NCBI GenBank assembly: GCA_965214125.1
Contig: CBDCBA010000025.1
Location: 6,201-70,200, forward strand
Length of the DNA: 64,000 nt
DNA from: CBDCBA01 sp965214125
Lineage (GTDB): Bacteria; Planctomycetota; Phycisphaerae; Tepidisphaerales; Tepidisphaeraceae
Reading direction: 5' to 3'
Position numbers and translations under genes: made by a program
The notes under the pieces: model-generated
Seen by the model: only the letters and a program-made list of their open reading frames with translations
Databases searched by the model: none
Told to the model about the DNA's origin: nothing
Part shown: one piece after another, positions 17,735 through 26,589 of the stretch
How the letters are laid out: each line of letters starts with the position of its first letter
How positions within the stretch are numbered: position 1 is the first letter of the stretch

Positions 17735-19993
17735 ATGCCCCGTCGTTCGCCCGCCGCCCGCCGCGCCCACATCGACTCCCTGGAGCCACGCCGCCTGCTC
17801 TCGGCCGCGACGCCGTCGGCTGCGGCGTTCGATTGGTCGACCATGCGGCTCGAGGGTGACCTTCGCGTCGTCGACGCCCAACTGAACGGCGACACCGTGA
17901 CCGCCGTTGCCGGCCGGTTCGTCGCGGAGCTCGACTTCTCCGACGCACGCACCGCTAACGAGCAGCTTCGGCCCAGCGGCGTGCGCGTCGAGCGGGCCCT
18001 CGGCGACAGCGGCCTGTTCGCCCTGACCGCCCCCCTCGGCACCAACCTCGGCGAGCTCGCCGGCATGCTCGGCACGAGCCACGTCGACCCCGAGTTCCTG
18101 TTCACCGTCGACGCCCTCGACGATGGCACGCCGAACGACCCGTACTTCAACAACGGCAGCCTGTGGGGCCTGCGGAACGACGGCAACTTCAACGGCGGCA
18201 GCACGCCCGACGCCGACAGCGACGCCGACGACGCCTGGAAGACCTCGACCGGCGAAGGCGCGGTCGTCGGCGTGATCGACACCGGCGTCGATTGGGATCA
18301 CCCGGACCTGGCCGACAACATCTGGGTCAACCCCGGCGAAATCGCTGGCAACGGCATTGACGACGACGGCAACGGCTACGTCGACGACACGCGCGGCTGG
18401 GACTTCTTCTTCGACGACAACGACGCCCGCACCGACGGCAACAGCCACGGCACGCACGTCGCCGGCACGATCGCCGCGGTCGGCGACGACGGGCGCGGCG
18501 TGGTCGGCGTGGCGCCGGGGGCAAAGGTGATCCCGATCAAGGTCGGCGACGGCGGGCGCAGCCTGAGCAGCTCGGCCATCCTCGAGGGGATGTACTACCT
18601 CGCCGACCTCGCCGAGAGCGGCGTGAACATCGTCGCCACGAACAACAGCTACGGCGGCGGCGGGTACTGGACCGCCTTCCGCAACGCGATCAGCCTGCAC
18701 AATGATCTGGGCATTCTCTTCGTCGCCTCGTCCGGCAACGACGGTGCGGACAACGACACGAGCGCGCACTACCCCGACGGCTACAACGAGCCCAACGTCA
18801 TCAGCGTTGCGGCGATGACCGACGACGACGTGCTGGCGAACTTCAGCAACTTCGGCGCCACTTCGGTGGATTTGGCCGCGCCCGGCCGGTGGATCCGTTC
18901 GACGGTGGCCGGCGGCGGGTACAGCTACTACAGCGGCACGAGCATGGCCGCCCCGCACGTGGCCGGGGCCGTCGCGACGGTTGCCGCCGCCAACACGGAC
19001 GCGAGCGCCGCCGACGTGAAGGCCGCGCTGCTTGATGGCGTTGTCCCGGTCGCCGCCTACGCCGGCAAGACCCTTACCGGCGGGCGGCTCAACGTCGCCG
19101 ACGCCGTTGACCTGATCGTCGACGACGAAGACCCCACGCTCCAGGCGCCCCAGAACGTGGCCCTCGCGGCCGCGAGCGATACGGGCATCTCGTCCAACGA
19201 CAACGTGACGAAGGACCTGACGCCCACCTTCACCGGCAGCGCCACGCCGGGCGTGAAGGTTGAATTGCTTGCCGATGGTGATGTCGTCGCGACCCGCACG
19301 GTCGGCAGCGCCGGCACCTTCAGCATCACGAGCCCGTCGGTCGTGGCGCGGTACACAACGCAAACTGTGCGCTACGAGGCCGTCGCCGTGGCAGCCGACG
19401 GCACGCGCAGCGCGCCCAGTGCGGCCGTGGACGTCACGCTTGATACCGAGCGGCCGACCATCACCGGTGGCGGCGTCCTCGTTGACGCGGCCCCGCACGC
19501 CTACCAGTTCACGTTCAGCGAGCAGGACATCGTCTTCGCCCCCGCAGCCAAAGCGTCGAACTTTACGGTGAAGGGCACCGGCTCACGCACGCCCGTGCAG
19601 GTGAGCGAGATGACCGCCGACGACGGCGCCGTGACCGTCACCTTCGCCGGCAACACGTCGGCCGTGTCGGGCGCGAGCATCCTCCGCGACGGCTTCTACT
19701 CGATCCGCGCGGCCAACACGACCGTGCAGGACCTCGCCGGCAACGTGGCGTCGACGACGCTTACTGGCAAGTTCCGCGTGCTGACGGGCGACATCGACGC
19801 CAACGGCACCCGCAACGCCGACGATCGCTCGATTATCCTCGACAACCTCAACACCGAGGGCGGCCACAGCCGGGGCGATGTCACCTACGACGGCCTGGTA
19901 AACCAGGACGATCTGGACGCCTTCGACGCGCTGACTAAGCGCCGCATTTTCCGCCCGTTCGGCGGCGGGACGGGCAACCTGCCGGGTGCCTAA
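17735..19993 (+). CDS. Secreted subtilisin-like (S8) protease with dockerin-like tail
   Basis: 752 residues from ATG 17735 (GGAG 5' of it). The N-terminus carries the planctomycete motif LEPRRLLSA, associated with export of very large or surface proteins. The S8 catalytic domain shows Asp in 'GVIDTGVDWDHPD' (about residue 182), His in 'NSHGTHVAG' (about 238) and Ser in 'GTSMAAPHVAGA' (about 403). A beta-sandwich region (GSATPGVKVELLADG) and a second Ig-like stretch follow. The C-terminus has two calcium-binding-like loops (GDIDANGTRNADD and GDVTYDGLVNQDD) as in dockerin type I. It probably works on or outside the cell surface. Its stop overlaps the stop of dus on the other strand by 4 bases. 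Confidence 0.92.
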   Translation: MPRRSPAARRAHIDSLEPRRLLSAATPSAAAFDWSTMRLEGDLRVVDAQLNGDTVTAVAGRFVAELDFSDARTANEQLRPSGVRVERALGDSGLFALTAPLGTNLGELAGMLGTSHVDPEFLFTVDALDDGTPNDPYFNNGSLWGLRNDGNFNGGSTPDADSDADDAWKTSTGEGAVVGVIDTGVDWDHPDLADNIWVNPGEIAGNGIDDDGNGYVDDTRGWDFFFDDNDARTDGNSHGTHVAGTIAAVGDDGRGVVGVAPGAKVIPIKVGDGGRSLSSSAILEGMYYLADLAESGVNIVATNNSYGGGGYWTAFRNAISLHNDLGILFVASSGNDGADNDTSAHYPDGYNEPNVISVAAMTDDDVLANFSNFGATSVDLAAPGRWIRSTVAGGGYSYYSGTSMAAPHVAGAVATVAAANTDASAADVKAALLDGVVPVAAYAGKTLTGGRLNVADAVDLIVDDEDPTLQAPQNVALAAASDTGISSNDNVTKDLTPTFTGSATPGVKVELLADGDVVATRTVGSAGTFSITSPSVVARYTTQTVRYEAVAVAADGTRSAPSAAVDVTLDTERPTITGGGVLVDAAPHAYQFTFSEQDIVFAPAAKASNFTVKGTGSRTPVQVSEMTADDGAVTVTFAGNTSAVSGASILRDGFYSIRAANTTVQDLAGNVASTTLTGKFRVLTGDIDANGTRNADDRSIILDNLNTEGGHSRGDVTYDGLVNQDDLDAFDALTKRRIFRPFGGGTGNLPGA

Positions 19994-21177
19994 GCCGTTG
20001 CGGCCGGCTCGCAGGAGCCGTTGACTTCATCCACGCTTTCGCGCGGCGGCCTCACTCCGAGGCCGCCGCTCGCGTAGTGGTCGGTGATCACGCCGCGCCA
20101 CGTGTCGAGGCTGCGCACGCCGATGAATTGCCGCTTGACCTCGGCGGCATCGGGGTGGAAGCGGGCGTACTTGATGCCGATCTTGCGCATCCGCCGCCCG
20201 GCCAACTGCTCGCCGTGAATCTGCATTGCCTCCTCGAAATGCTCCAGCAGCGCGTCGCGTTGCTCATCAATCGTCGGCGGGGGGATGACCACGGAGGCAC
20301 GGAGGCACGGAGCTGAGGAAGTTTCAATTATGCATTCTTCATCTGGAGCGACCTTGAAGCTCGCGGCCCGCCCGGCGCGCCGGGGATCAAGCTCATCACT
20401 GGGTTCTGCTCTCCGTGCCTCCGTGCCTCCGTGGTGAATCAACCGCCCCACATCCCGGAAGATCCACGGATTCCCGATCGCGCCGCGGGCGATCCAGACG
20501 CCGTCGACCTTCGTCTCGGCCAGCATCTCGACCGCGTCCTCGGGCTCGAAGACGTCGCCGCTGCCCCAGATAAACCAGTCGGGGAAGGCCGCCTTCACCT
20601 CGGTCAGAAACGGCCGTTTGCTGCGGCCGGCGTACTTCTGCTCGACCGTGCGGCCGTGAACGCGCAGTGCGACGTAGCCAAGGTCTTTGGCGGCATGGGC
20701 GAGTTGCCAGAAACGGTCGACGCTCCGTGCCGACTCGTCGAAGCCGCGGCGGGTCGAGACGCTCAGCGGGTGGTCGGGCAGGCGCTTTCGAACGCTTCGC
20801 AGGATCGCCAGCCCGCGTTCGACATCGCTAAGCATCCATCCGCCTCGGGCCTTGTTCTTGACCTTTTTCACCGGGCAGGCGAAGTTCAGGTCGATCGTGT
20901 CGTAGCCGCGCTCGGCGAGGATCGCGGCCGCGTCGGCCATCTCGGCGGCGTCGCTGCCCATGATCTGGCCGGCGACGGGGTGGTCCTCGTCATTGATGTC
21001 GATGGCATTGCTCAGCCCGAGCCCGCCGGCGAGCATCGCGCGATCGAGGATCGCCTCGGTCACGGCATACGGACACCCGCGCCGCCGCGCGACCACGCGC
21101 ATCGCCCGGTCGCTGTACCCGGCGAGGCCCGCTTGCATGACGGGCAGGTCGAAGTGGAAAGGACCCATGCGCGGCAT
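19990..21177 (-). CDS. dus: tRNA-dihydrouridine synthase with an in-frame palindrome insertion
   Basis: 395 residues. It is a TIM-barrel flavoenzyme that reduces uridine in tRNA D-loops; the active-site cysteine is in 'DLNFACPVKKV', and the FMN/tRNA-binding motifs 'ARGAIGNPWIF' and 'RKIGIKYARFHP' are present. Between GNPWIF and the conserved 'IDEQRDALLEHFEE' lies an extra ~48 residues (HHGGTEARRAEP ... SAPCLRASVVIPPP). They are translated from a 148-base palindromic element, so the frame is kept and the protein is longer than usual (~320-350). The start at 21177 overlaps the thioredoxin stop as TGATG, with GGAGGA just upstream. Whether the insert leaves the enzyme active is unknown. Confidence 0.93.
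   Translation of the reverse strand: MPRMGPFHFDLPVMQAGLAGYSDRAMRVVARRRGCPYAVTEAILDRAMLAGGLGLSNAIDINDEDHPVAGQIMGSDAAEMADAAAILAERGYDTIDLNFACPVKKVKNKARGGWMLSDVERGLAILRSVRKRLPDHPLSVSTRRGFDESARSVDRFWQLAHAAKDLGYVALRVHGRTVEQKYAGRSKRPFLTEVKAAFPDWFIWGSGDVFEPEDAVEMLAETKVDGVWIARGAIGNPWIFRDVGRLIHHGGTEARRAEPSDELDPRRAGRAASFKVAPDEECIIETSSAPCLRASVVIPPPTIDEQRDALLEHFEEAMQIHGEQLAGRRMRKIGIKYARFHPDAAEVKRQFIGVRSLDTWRGVITDHYASGGLGVRPPRESVDEVNGSCEPAATA
20288..20435. repeat. Palindromic element inside dus, ACGGAGGCACGG family
   Basis: 25-base arms (20288-20312 and 20411-20435) are perfect reverse complements around a 98-base loop. It sits wholly within the dus coding frame. The arms contain a tandem 8-base unit (GGAGGCAC). 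Confidence 0.92.
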
Positions 21178-21608
21178 CAGTCCTCCGCGTGCTTGCGAAG
21201 AAACGCCGCAAGATCGGCCTGCCCGCCGTAGGTGTAGCCCTCGCGGCGGGCCAGGACGCTGCCGTCCGGGGCGAGAACGAGAAGCGTTGGAATGCTCGCG
21301 ACCTTGTACTTCGCGGCTGTGTCCGGATCGGCGTCGATGTCGATCTTCACCGGCGTGTAGGCGTTCATTGCCTCGACAATCTCGGCGTCGGGCCACGCCT
21401 CCTGCTCCATCACCTTGCACGGCGGACACCAGTCGGCGGTGAAGTCGATCAGAACGGGCCGCGCCGTCTCCTCCGGGAGCGAAGTCTGCCACGCGATGCC
21501 CTCACCATCGGCGACGGTCGCGCGAGATTCGGTGCTTCGAAGCGCGTGGACGAGCGCTGCGACTCCACCCACGAGAAGCAGCACGACCAGAAGCGTGAAC
21601 AGGCGCAT
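21177..21608 (-). CDS. Membrane-anchored thioredoxin-like protein
   Basis: 143 residues. An N-terminal membrane helix (LFTLLVVLLLVGGVAALV) is followed by a thioredoxin fold with the redox motif WCPPC in 'FTADWCPPCKVME', and the cis-proline loop 'VASIPTLLVL'. It probably faces the periplasm and handles disulfides, like the C-terminal domain of DsbD or other DsbD-gamma-type proteins. The start MRLF is chosen because TACTGT lies 5 bases upstream; the frame continues upstream only through palindrome sequence. It overlaps the downstream dus start by one base. Confidence 0.88.
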   Translation of the reverse strand: MRLFTLLVVLLLVGGVAALVHALRSTESRATVADGEGIAWQTSLPEETARPVLIDFTADWCPPCKVMEQEAWPDAEIVEAMNAYTPVKIDIDADPDTAAKYKVASIPTLLVLAPDGSVLARREGYTYGGQADLAAFLRKHAED

Positions 21609-21613
21609 GCAAC

Positions 21614-21619
21614 ACAGTA
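21614..21619 (-). promoter_or_regulatory. Leaderless-type -10 box TACTGT overlapping a REP head
   Basis: TACTGT, 5 bases before the thioredoxin ATG. Three of its bases belong to the GTAG head of the adjacent palindrome. Confidence 0.45.
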
Positions 21620-21676
21620 GGGTGGGATTTATCCCACCTCCGACTCTGCCCGCTGGTGGGATAAATCCCACCCTAC
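21617..21676. repeat. Paired REP, GTAGGGTGGGATTTATCCC family
   Basis: 22-base arms (21617-21638, 21655-21676) are perfect reverse complements. Each arm is GTAG plus the hairpin GGTGGGA-TTTA-TCCCACC. It fills the gap between accC and the thioredoxin gene and could terminate accC transcription. Confidence 0.92.
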
Positions 21677-21682
21677 AAGAGA

Positions 21683-23029
21683 CTATTTCGCCAGCACGAC
21701 GCGCTCGACGAAGTTCGTGTCGAAGCCGCCTTCGCGGATTTGCGGGACGTCGAGCAGTTGCAAATGCAGCGGGATCGTCGTCCTGATCGGGCCGACGCGA
21801 AACTCCGAGAGGGCCCGCTTGGCACAGCGAATGGCATCCTCGCGATTAGCGCGGTGGATGATGAGCTTGCCGATCATCGAGTCGTAATTCGGCGGAATCC
21901 GGTAGCCGGCGTGGGCGTGGGAGTCGAGCCGCACGCCGGGGCCGCCGGGGGGGAGCCACGTCTCGATCAGGCCCGGCTGCGGGGCAAAGTTGCGGGCCGG
22001 GTCCTCGGCGTTGATGCGGAACTCGATCGCGTGGCCAAGCTGCTGGACGTCTTCCTGCTGGATTGGCAACGTCTCGCCGCTGGCGACGCGGAGCTGAAGC
22101 TGGATCAAATCGAGCCCGGTGACGGCTTCGGTCACGGGGTGTTCGACCTGGATGCGGGCGTTGACTTCCAGCAGGTAGAAGTTCTCGTCGGCGTCGACGA
22201 TGAACTCGACGGTGCCGGCGTTGGAGTAGTTTGCCTGCTGGATCAGCCGGACGGCGGCCGCGCAGATCTTCTCGCGCGTCGCCTGGCCGATGTGGGGGCT
22301 GGGCGACTCCTCCATCAGCTTCTGGTGGCGGCGTTGCAGCGAGCAATCACGCTCCCAGAGGTGGACGGCGTTGCCGTGCTGGTCGGCAATGACCTGCACC
22401 TCGACGTGCCGGCCGTACTCGACGAATTTTTCGATGAACACGGTGCCGTTCTTGAAGGCGGCTTCGGCCTCCTGTCGGGCGGCGTGCAGGCCTGATCGCA
22501 GGCTGGCCTCGTTGCGGGCGACGCGCATGCCGCGTCCGCCTCCGCCGGCGGCGGCCTTGATGATAACGGGGTAGCCGATCTTCTCGCACAAATCGACCGC
22601 GTCCTGCTCCTCCTCAATCGCGCCGTCGCTGCCGGGCACCGTCGGCACGTCGGCGGCCTTGGCGATCTCCTTGCAGTTGACCTTGTCGCCCACGGCACTC
22701 ATCGCCTCGGGGCTGGGGCCGACGAACTCAATTTTGCAGGAGCGGACCACCTCGTTGAAGTGGGCGTTTTCGCTGAGGAAGCCGAAGCCGGGGTGGATGG
22801 CGTCGACGTCACAGATCTCCGCGGCGCTGATGAGGCGCGGGATGTTCAGGTACGAGTCGGCCGCGGGGCCCTTGCCGATGCAAACGGTTTGGTCGGCGAG
22901 TTCCAGGTAGCTCGCGCCGCGGTCGGCCTCGCTGTAGACGGCCACCGTCTTGACCCCCGCCTCTCGGCAGGCGCGGATGATCCGCAAGGCAATTTCGCCG
23001 CGATTGGCAACGAGGACTTTGGAGAACAT
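21683..23029 (-). CDS. accC: Acetyl-CoA carboxylase, biotin carboxylase subunit
   Basis: 448 residues, the usual length. It starts MFSKVLVANRGEIALRI. The ATP-grasp glycine loop 'KAAAGGGGRGMRVA', the 'HVEVQVIAD' strand, 'ERDCSLQRRHQKLMEE' and 'EVNARIQVEHPVTE' are all present. It carboxylates biotin on AccB, the first half-reaction of malonyl-CoA synthesis for fatty acids. It lies downstream of accB in the same orientation, separated by a 112-base palindrome. No Shine-Dalgarno sequence is visible because the palindrome arm runs up to 8 bases before the start. Confidence 0.97.
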   Translation of the reverse strand: MFSKVLVANRGEIALRIIRACREAGVKTVAVYSEADRGASYLELADQTVCIGKGPAADSYLNIPRLISAAEICDVDAIHPGFGFLSENAHFNEVVRSCKIEFVGPSPEAMSAVGDKVNCKEIAKAADVPTVPGSDGAIEEEQDAVDLCEKIGYPVIIKAAAGGGGRGMRVARNEASLRSGLHAARQEAEAAFKNGTVFIEKFVEYGRHVEVQVIADQHGNAVHLWERDCSLQRRHQKLMEESPSPHIGQATREKICAAAVRLIQQANYSNAGTVEFIVDADENFYLLEVNARIQVEHPVTEAVTGLDLIQLQLRVASGETLPIQQEDVQQLGHAIEFRINAEDPARNFAPQPGLIETWLPPGGPGVRLDSHAHAGYRIPPNYDSMIGKLIIHRANREDAIRCAKRALSEFRVGPIRTTIPLHLQLLDVPQIREGGFDTNFVERVVLAK

Positions 23030-23037
23030 GGAGCGGA

Positions 23038-23149
23038 GGGAGGTGGGAGCGGGGGAGGTGGGATGTGGGCAGATAACCGGAGCCGGAGGGATGACGTCGC
23101 CGCAGGCGGAAGCTCTGCCCACGTCCCACCTCCCCCGCTCCCACCTCCT
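23038..23149. repeat. Long palindrome, GGAGGTGGGAGC family, copy 2
   Basis: 35-base arms (23038-23072, 23115-23149) match at 33 positions around a 42-base loop. The right arm supplies part of the accB stop codon region. It lies between accB and accC inside the operon. Confidence 0.92.
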
Positions 23150-23789
23150 AGCTGGGCTTGATCAAGAACAACGCCTGCCCGTATTCCACCGCCTGGCCGT
23201 TTTCGACGAGGAGCTTTTCGATCGTGCCGCTGGCTTCGGCCTGGATCGTGTTAAAGACCTTCATGGCCTCGATCACGCAGACGTCGGTCTCCTTCGACAC
23301 CGACGAGCCGACGCTCACGAACGGCTTGGCGTCGGGGTTGGGAGAGGCGTAGAAGGTGCCGACCATCGGGCTGGTGATCTCCTTCAGCCCGCTCGTGCTG
23401 GCCGCGGCGGGGGCCGACGCTTCGGCGGTGGCGGACGTGGCGGTAGGAGCGCTCGTGGGAGCCGGCGCGGGGGAGGCCTGCGTCACCGGAGCGGTGGAGG
23501 GGGCGGCAGTGGTGGTGGTGGTGGTGGTGGGGGTGCCGCCGCGGGACAGGCTGATCCGCTGGTCGCCGTCGGCGAGTTCCATGCTGGTCAGCCCGTGATC
23601 GCTCATCAGCGACACGAGCTTCTCCAGCAGCGGCACGTCCATCGGTCCCGGCCCCTTCCCACCACCACCGCCACCACCCGTGCCGCCACGTCCGCGTCCG
23701 CCGCCGCGCCCCTTGGGGTGCGGGCGTTGCTTGGCGTCTGGCTCGGCGTCGGAACTCAGTGTATTGGCCACGGTCAGATCCTCGTTCAA
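23148..23789 (-). CDS. accB: Acetyl-CoA carboxylase, biotin carboxyl carrier protein
   Basis: 213 residues. The biotinylation motif EAMKVFN lies in the C-terminal ~80-residue biotinyl domain (SPMVGTFYASPNPDAKPFV). The N-terminal AccB segment 'LLEKLVSLMSDHGLTSMELADGD' is preceded by an unusual Gly/Arg-rich stretch of ~45 residues, and a Thr/Ala/Pro linker joins the two halves. I take TTG 23789 as the start because AAGGA lies 8 bases upstream; an internal ATG just before DVPLLEKL would give a conventional shorter AccB. It is partner of accC in the same operon, with pepP upstream, the order seen in many bacteria although efp is absent here. Confidence 0.94.
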   Translation of the reverse strand: MNEDLTVANTLSSDAEPDAKQRPHPKGRGGGRGRGGTGGGGGGGKGPGPMDVPLLEKLVSLMSDHGLTSMELADGDQRISLSRGGTPTTTTTTTAAPSTAPVTQASPAPAPTSAPTATSATAEASAPAAASTSGLKEITSPMVGTFYASPNPDAKPFVSVGSSVSKETDVCVIEAMKVFNTIQAEASGTIEKLLVENGQAVEYGQALFLIKPS

Positions 23790-23837
23790 TGCAATTCCTT
23801 CTCACGCCCCCGGACGACCACGCCCTCGCTTGAATTA

Positions 23838-24971
23838 CTACTCGATGTGACAGTCCTCGAACGTCTTGGGCAGGCTCGTGAGCACCTCGCACCCGCTGTG
23901 GGTGATGAGCACGTCGTCCTCAATTCGCACGCCCCCTTCGCCCGGCAGGTAGATGCCCGGCTCGATCGTCACCACCATGCCGGGGCGCAGCTCGTCGTCC
24001 TCGCCTTGGCGGCGCAGGGAGGGAAGCTCGTGGATGTCGCGCCCGATGCCGTGCCCGAGGCCGTGGCCGAAGTACTCGCCAAAGCCCGCCTGCTCGATCA
24101 CGTCGCGGGCGACCTTGTCCGCCTGGAGCGCGGTCATGCCCGGCCGCAGGAAGTCGATGGCGGCGAGCTGGGCTTCGAGGACGACGTTGTGGATCTTCTT
24201 CATCTTCGCCGACACCCGGCCGATGGCGAAGGTGCGCGTCAGGTCCGAGCAGTAGCCGTTGACGCGGGCGCCCCAGTCGAAGAGCAGGAAGGCGTCCTTC
24301 TGGATGACCGTCTCGTCCGGCCGGTAGTGCGGCAGCGAGCTGTGGGCGGCCGTCGCGACGATGGGGCTGAAGCTCGGGTCGGTCGCGCCGCGGGCCTTCA
24401 TCTCCATCACGAGCAGGCCCGCGAGGTATCCCTCGGTCTCGCCCGCCTGAATGCTGCTGCGGACGGCGTTAAACGCTTCTTCGGCCACGTCGCAGCTCTT
24501 GCGGATCAGGTCGATCTCGTGGTCGTCCTTGACCTTGCGCTGCTGGGTCATCACGTTTTCGAGCGGCACGAGCTCGCAGTCGTGGCCGAGCTCGTCGAGG
24601 GCGTCATTCACGGCGTCGAACTGGCCGACGGTGGTGAAGTTGGCCTCGAACCCGCACCGCTTAGCGCCCGCCTCGGCGATGGTGTGGGCGACGGCGTCGG
24701 CCATCTTGTGGATCTTGTCCTTGCGCTCGACCACCCGCAGCCACCCGGCTTCGAGGGCGGCCTGCTCGGTGTAGCGAAAGTCGGTGACGAGGAAGAAGTC
24801 CTTCTTGGTGAACAGTCCCACGCTGTCGTCGCCGGTGAAGTTGCTCAGGTAGGCCAGGTCCGGCGGATGGGTGAGCATCAGGGCGTCGAGCTCCAGTGCC
24901 TTCATCGCGTCGAGGACGTTCTTCTGGCGGGCCTTGAGGTAGGCTTTGGGCTTGGCGACGGGCTGGGGCAT
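23838..24971 (-). CDS. pepP: Xaa-Pro aminopeptidase family (M24)
   Basis: 377 residues. The N-terminal creatinase-like domain is followed by a pita-bread metallopeptidase domain. Metal ligands are visible: Asp in 'LFDWGARVNGYCSDLTRTF', His in 'FGHGLGHGIGRDIHE', Glu in 'VVTIEPGIY' and Glu in 'GGVRIEDDV'. The family removes N-terminal residues that precede proline and needs two Mn or Co ions. It starts the pepP-accB-accC cluster; the intergenic distance to accB is 48 bases. The start MPQPVAKPK is picked by homology length; the longer open frame upstream is antisense to the PilZ-like gene. Confidence 0.9.
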   Translation of the reverse strand: MPQPVAKPKAYLKARQKNVLDAMKALELDALMLTHPPDLAYLSNFTGDDSVGLFTKKDFFLVTDFRYTEQAALEAGWLRVVERKDKIHKMADAVAHTIAEAGAKRCGFEANFTTVGQFDAVNDALDELGHDCELVPLENVMTQQRKVKDDHEIDLIRKSCDVAEEAFNAVRSSIQAGETEGYLAGLLVMEMKARGATDPSFSPIVATAAHSSLPHYRPDETVIQKDAFLLFDWGARVNGYCSDLTRTFAIGRVSAKMKKIHNVVLEAQLAAIDFLRPGMTALQADKVARDVIEQAGFGEYFGHGLGHGIGRDIHELPSLRRQGEDDELRPGMVVTIEPGIYLPGEGGVRIEDDVLITHSGCEVLTSLPKTFEDCHIE

Positions 24972-25101
24972 GGGCGGGCGGTGCGGGGCGCGGAGGCCGG
25001 GAAGGCGGGGTCGCGACGGTAAAGCCGCCCGGCAGCCAAAGTCAACGCAAGCGGCGGCCGATGCCCCAACGGGGCCGCTGTTCTCCCGCCGCACCACCGC
25101 C

Positions 25102-25512
25102 ATGCTCACCGCCGAAGCGCTCGCCGACATTCTCCGCAGCCTGCGCGCCGACCGCGCCTCGCCACACGACAAGCTCGCCGGCAACCGCCTGCGCCTCGAC
25201 CCGCGCGTGGGCGTGCGTCTGCCGCTGACCATCCTGCCCCTCGGCGGCAACGGGCCGAGCCAGCAGGCGATCGTGCAGGTCAGCGTTCGCAACTTCGGTC
25301 CGCGCGGGCTGGGCTTTCTCCACCGCGAACCCCTCGCCGTCGGCCAGTCGTTCATCATCCGCCTGCCCCGCGCCGTCGGCGGCGTCGAATGCCTGCTCGG
25401 CCAGACCGCCCGCTGCCGCTCCCTCGGCGGCGGGCTCTACGACATTGGCGCCAGCATCCGCCTCAACGCCCCCCGCGCCGAGGTCGAGGCCCTGCTCGCC
25501 AAGGCGGCGTGA
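25102..25512 (+). CDS. PilZ-like domain protein
   Basis: 136 residues. After a helical N-terminus (LADILRSLRADRAS) come 'NRLRLDPRVGVRLPLTILP', a beta-strand series 'VSVRNFGPRGLGFLHREPLAVGQSFIIRLPR' and 'LYDIGASIRL'. This is the pattern of PilZ domains (RxxxR-like basic start, then D/NxSxxG-like turn), which bind cyclic di-GMP. The canonical (D/N)xSxxG is altered to NFGPRGLG, so binding is uncertain. It is divergent from pepP and convergent with pdxA. Confidence 0.6.
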   Translation: MLTAEALADILRSLRADRASPHDKLAGNRLRLDPRVGVRLPLTILPLGGNGPSQQAIVQVSVRNFGPRGLGFLHREPLAVGQSFIIRLPRAVGGVECLLGQTARCRSLGGGLYDIGASIRLNAPRAEVEALLAKAA

Positions 25513-25540
25513 CCCGCGGCCCGAAACGACTCGGAACCAG

Positions 25541-26587
25541 TCAGTCCAGGTTCGCCTCGGTCGCCCGCACGAGGGCCGCCTTGCGGGCGCGGCGTTCGGC
25601 GAGGTCGATTGCCATCGCGATCGCCGCCTTCATGCTCGACGGGTCGGCCTTGTTCTGCCCGGCGATGTCGAAGGCCGTGCCGTGATCCGGGCTTGTCCGC
25701 ACGATCGGCAAACCGAGCGTGAGGTTCACGCTCTTGTCAAAGCCGACGAGCTTGACCGGAATCAAGCCCTGATCGTGGTACATCGCGACGACGGCGTCGA
25801 ACTCGCCCTTGAGCGCCTTGAGGAAGACGGTGTCGCCCGGATAGGGGCCGGTCGCGTCGATGCCGTTGTTGCGGGCCATCTGGATGGCGGGGGCGATGAT
25901 GCGCTCCTCCTCGTCGCCAAACGCGCCGTTTTCGCCCGCGTGCGGGTTGAGGCCGCAGACGGCGATGCGGGGATTCTTCACGTCGAAGAAGTCGACGAGG
26001 GCCTCGTGGAGAAGCTCGATCGGATGGAACACGGTGCCGATCTTGAGGCGGCCCCACAAGCTGTTAAGGCCGACGTGAACGGTTGCCAGCGCCACGCGCA
26101 GCGGGCCGCCGGCGAACATCATGGCGTGGTTGCGGGCGCCGGTCTTTTCGGCGAAGAGTTCCGTATGGCCGGGGTAGTTGTAGCCGGCGAGGTGCCACGA
26201 TTCCTTCGCGATCGGCGCGGTGACGACGGCGTCGACGAGGCCCGCCTTGGCCGCGGCGATGGCGTCGAGACAGAACCGCACGCTCGCCCGCCCGCCTTCG
26301 CGACTCGGGGCTCGCATGCTCCCGCCACCGGCAAGCATGGAATACTGGTCATAGTCGACCACCACCGCGTCCTGCCCGTACCGCCGCTGCTGCCCGGTGT
26401 AGCCGACACGCCACCACGACGGGTCGAGCTCCGCCAGGTCGGCCGCGTAGGCGAGTTGCTCGTTGAGCCCGTAGACCACGAACCGCGCCCGGTGCCGCAG
26501 CTCGGCGTCGGCCAAGGCCTTGACGATCACCTCCGGCCCGATGCCGTTCGGGTCGCCGAGCGTGATGGCGATGGTGGGGCGGAACAT
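25541..26587 (-). CDS. pdxA: 4-hydroxythreonine-4-phosphate dehydrogenase
   Basis: 348 residues, normal length. It starts MFRPTIAITLGDPNGIGPEV, the family signature. 'GYNYPGHTELFA', 'GLNPHAGENGAFGDEE' (metal and substrate binding) and 'AMYHDQGLIPVKL' plus 'RTSPDHGTAFDIAG' are all present. It oxidises 4-phosphohydroxythreonine in pyridoxal phosphate synthesis. The gene lies downstream of ribE with a 150-base palindrome between them; the start codon is 2 bases from the left arm, and no Shine-Dalgarno sequence is visible there. Confidence 0.97.
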   Translation of the reverse strand: MFRPTIAITLGDPNGIGPEVIVKALADAELRHRARFVVYGLNEQLAYAADLAELDPSWWRVGYTGQQRRYGQDAVVVDYDQYSMLAGGGSMRAPSREGGRASVRFCLDAIAAAKAGLVDAVVTAPIAKESWHLAGYNYPGHTELFAEKTGARNHAMMFAGGPLRVALATVHVGLNSLWGRLKIGTVFHPIELLHEALVDFFDVKNPRIAVCGLNPHAGENGAFGDEEERIIAPAIQMARNNGIDATGPYPGDTVFLKALKGEFDAVVAMYHDQGLIPVKLVGFDKSVNLTLGLPIVRTSPDHGTAFDIAGQNKADPSSMKAAIAMAIDLAERRARKAALVRATEANLD

Positions 26588-26589
26588 CA

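Noticed and set aside
23500..23720. Frameshift in accB because of Thr and Gly homopolymers
   Set aside because: The frame is continuous from the TTG start through the biotinyl domain; the low-complexity stretches are linkers.
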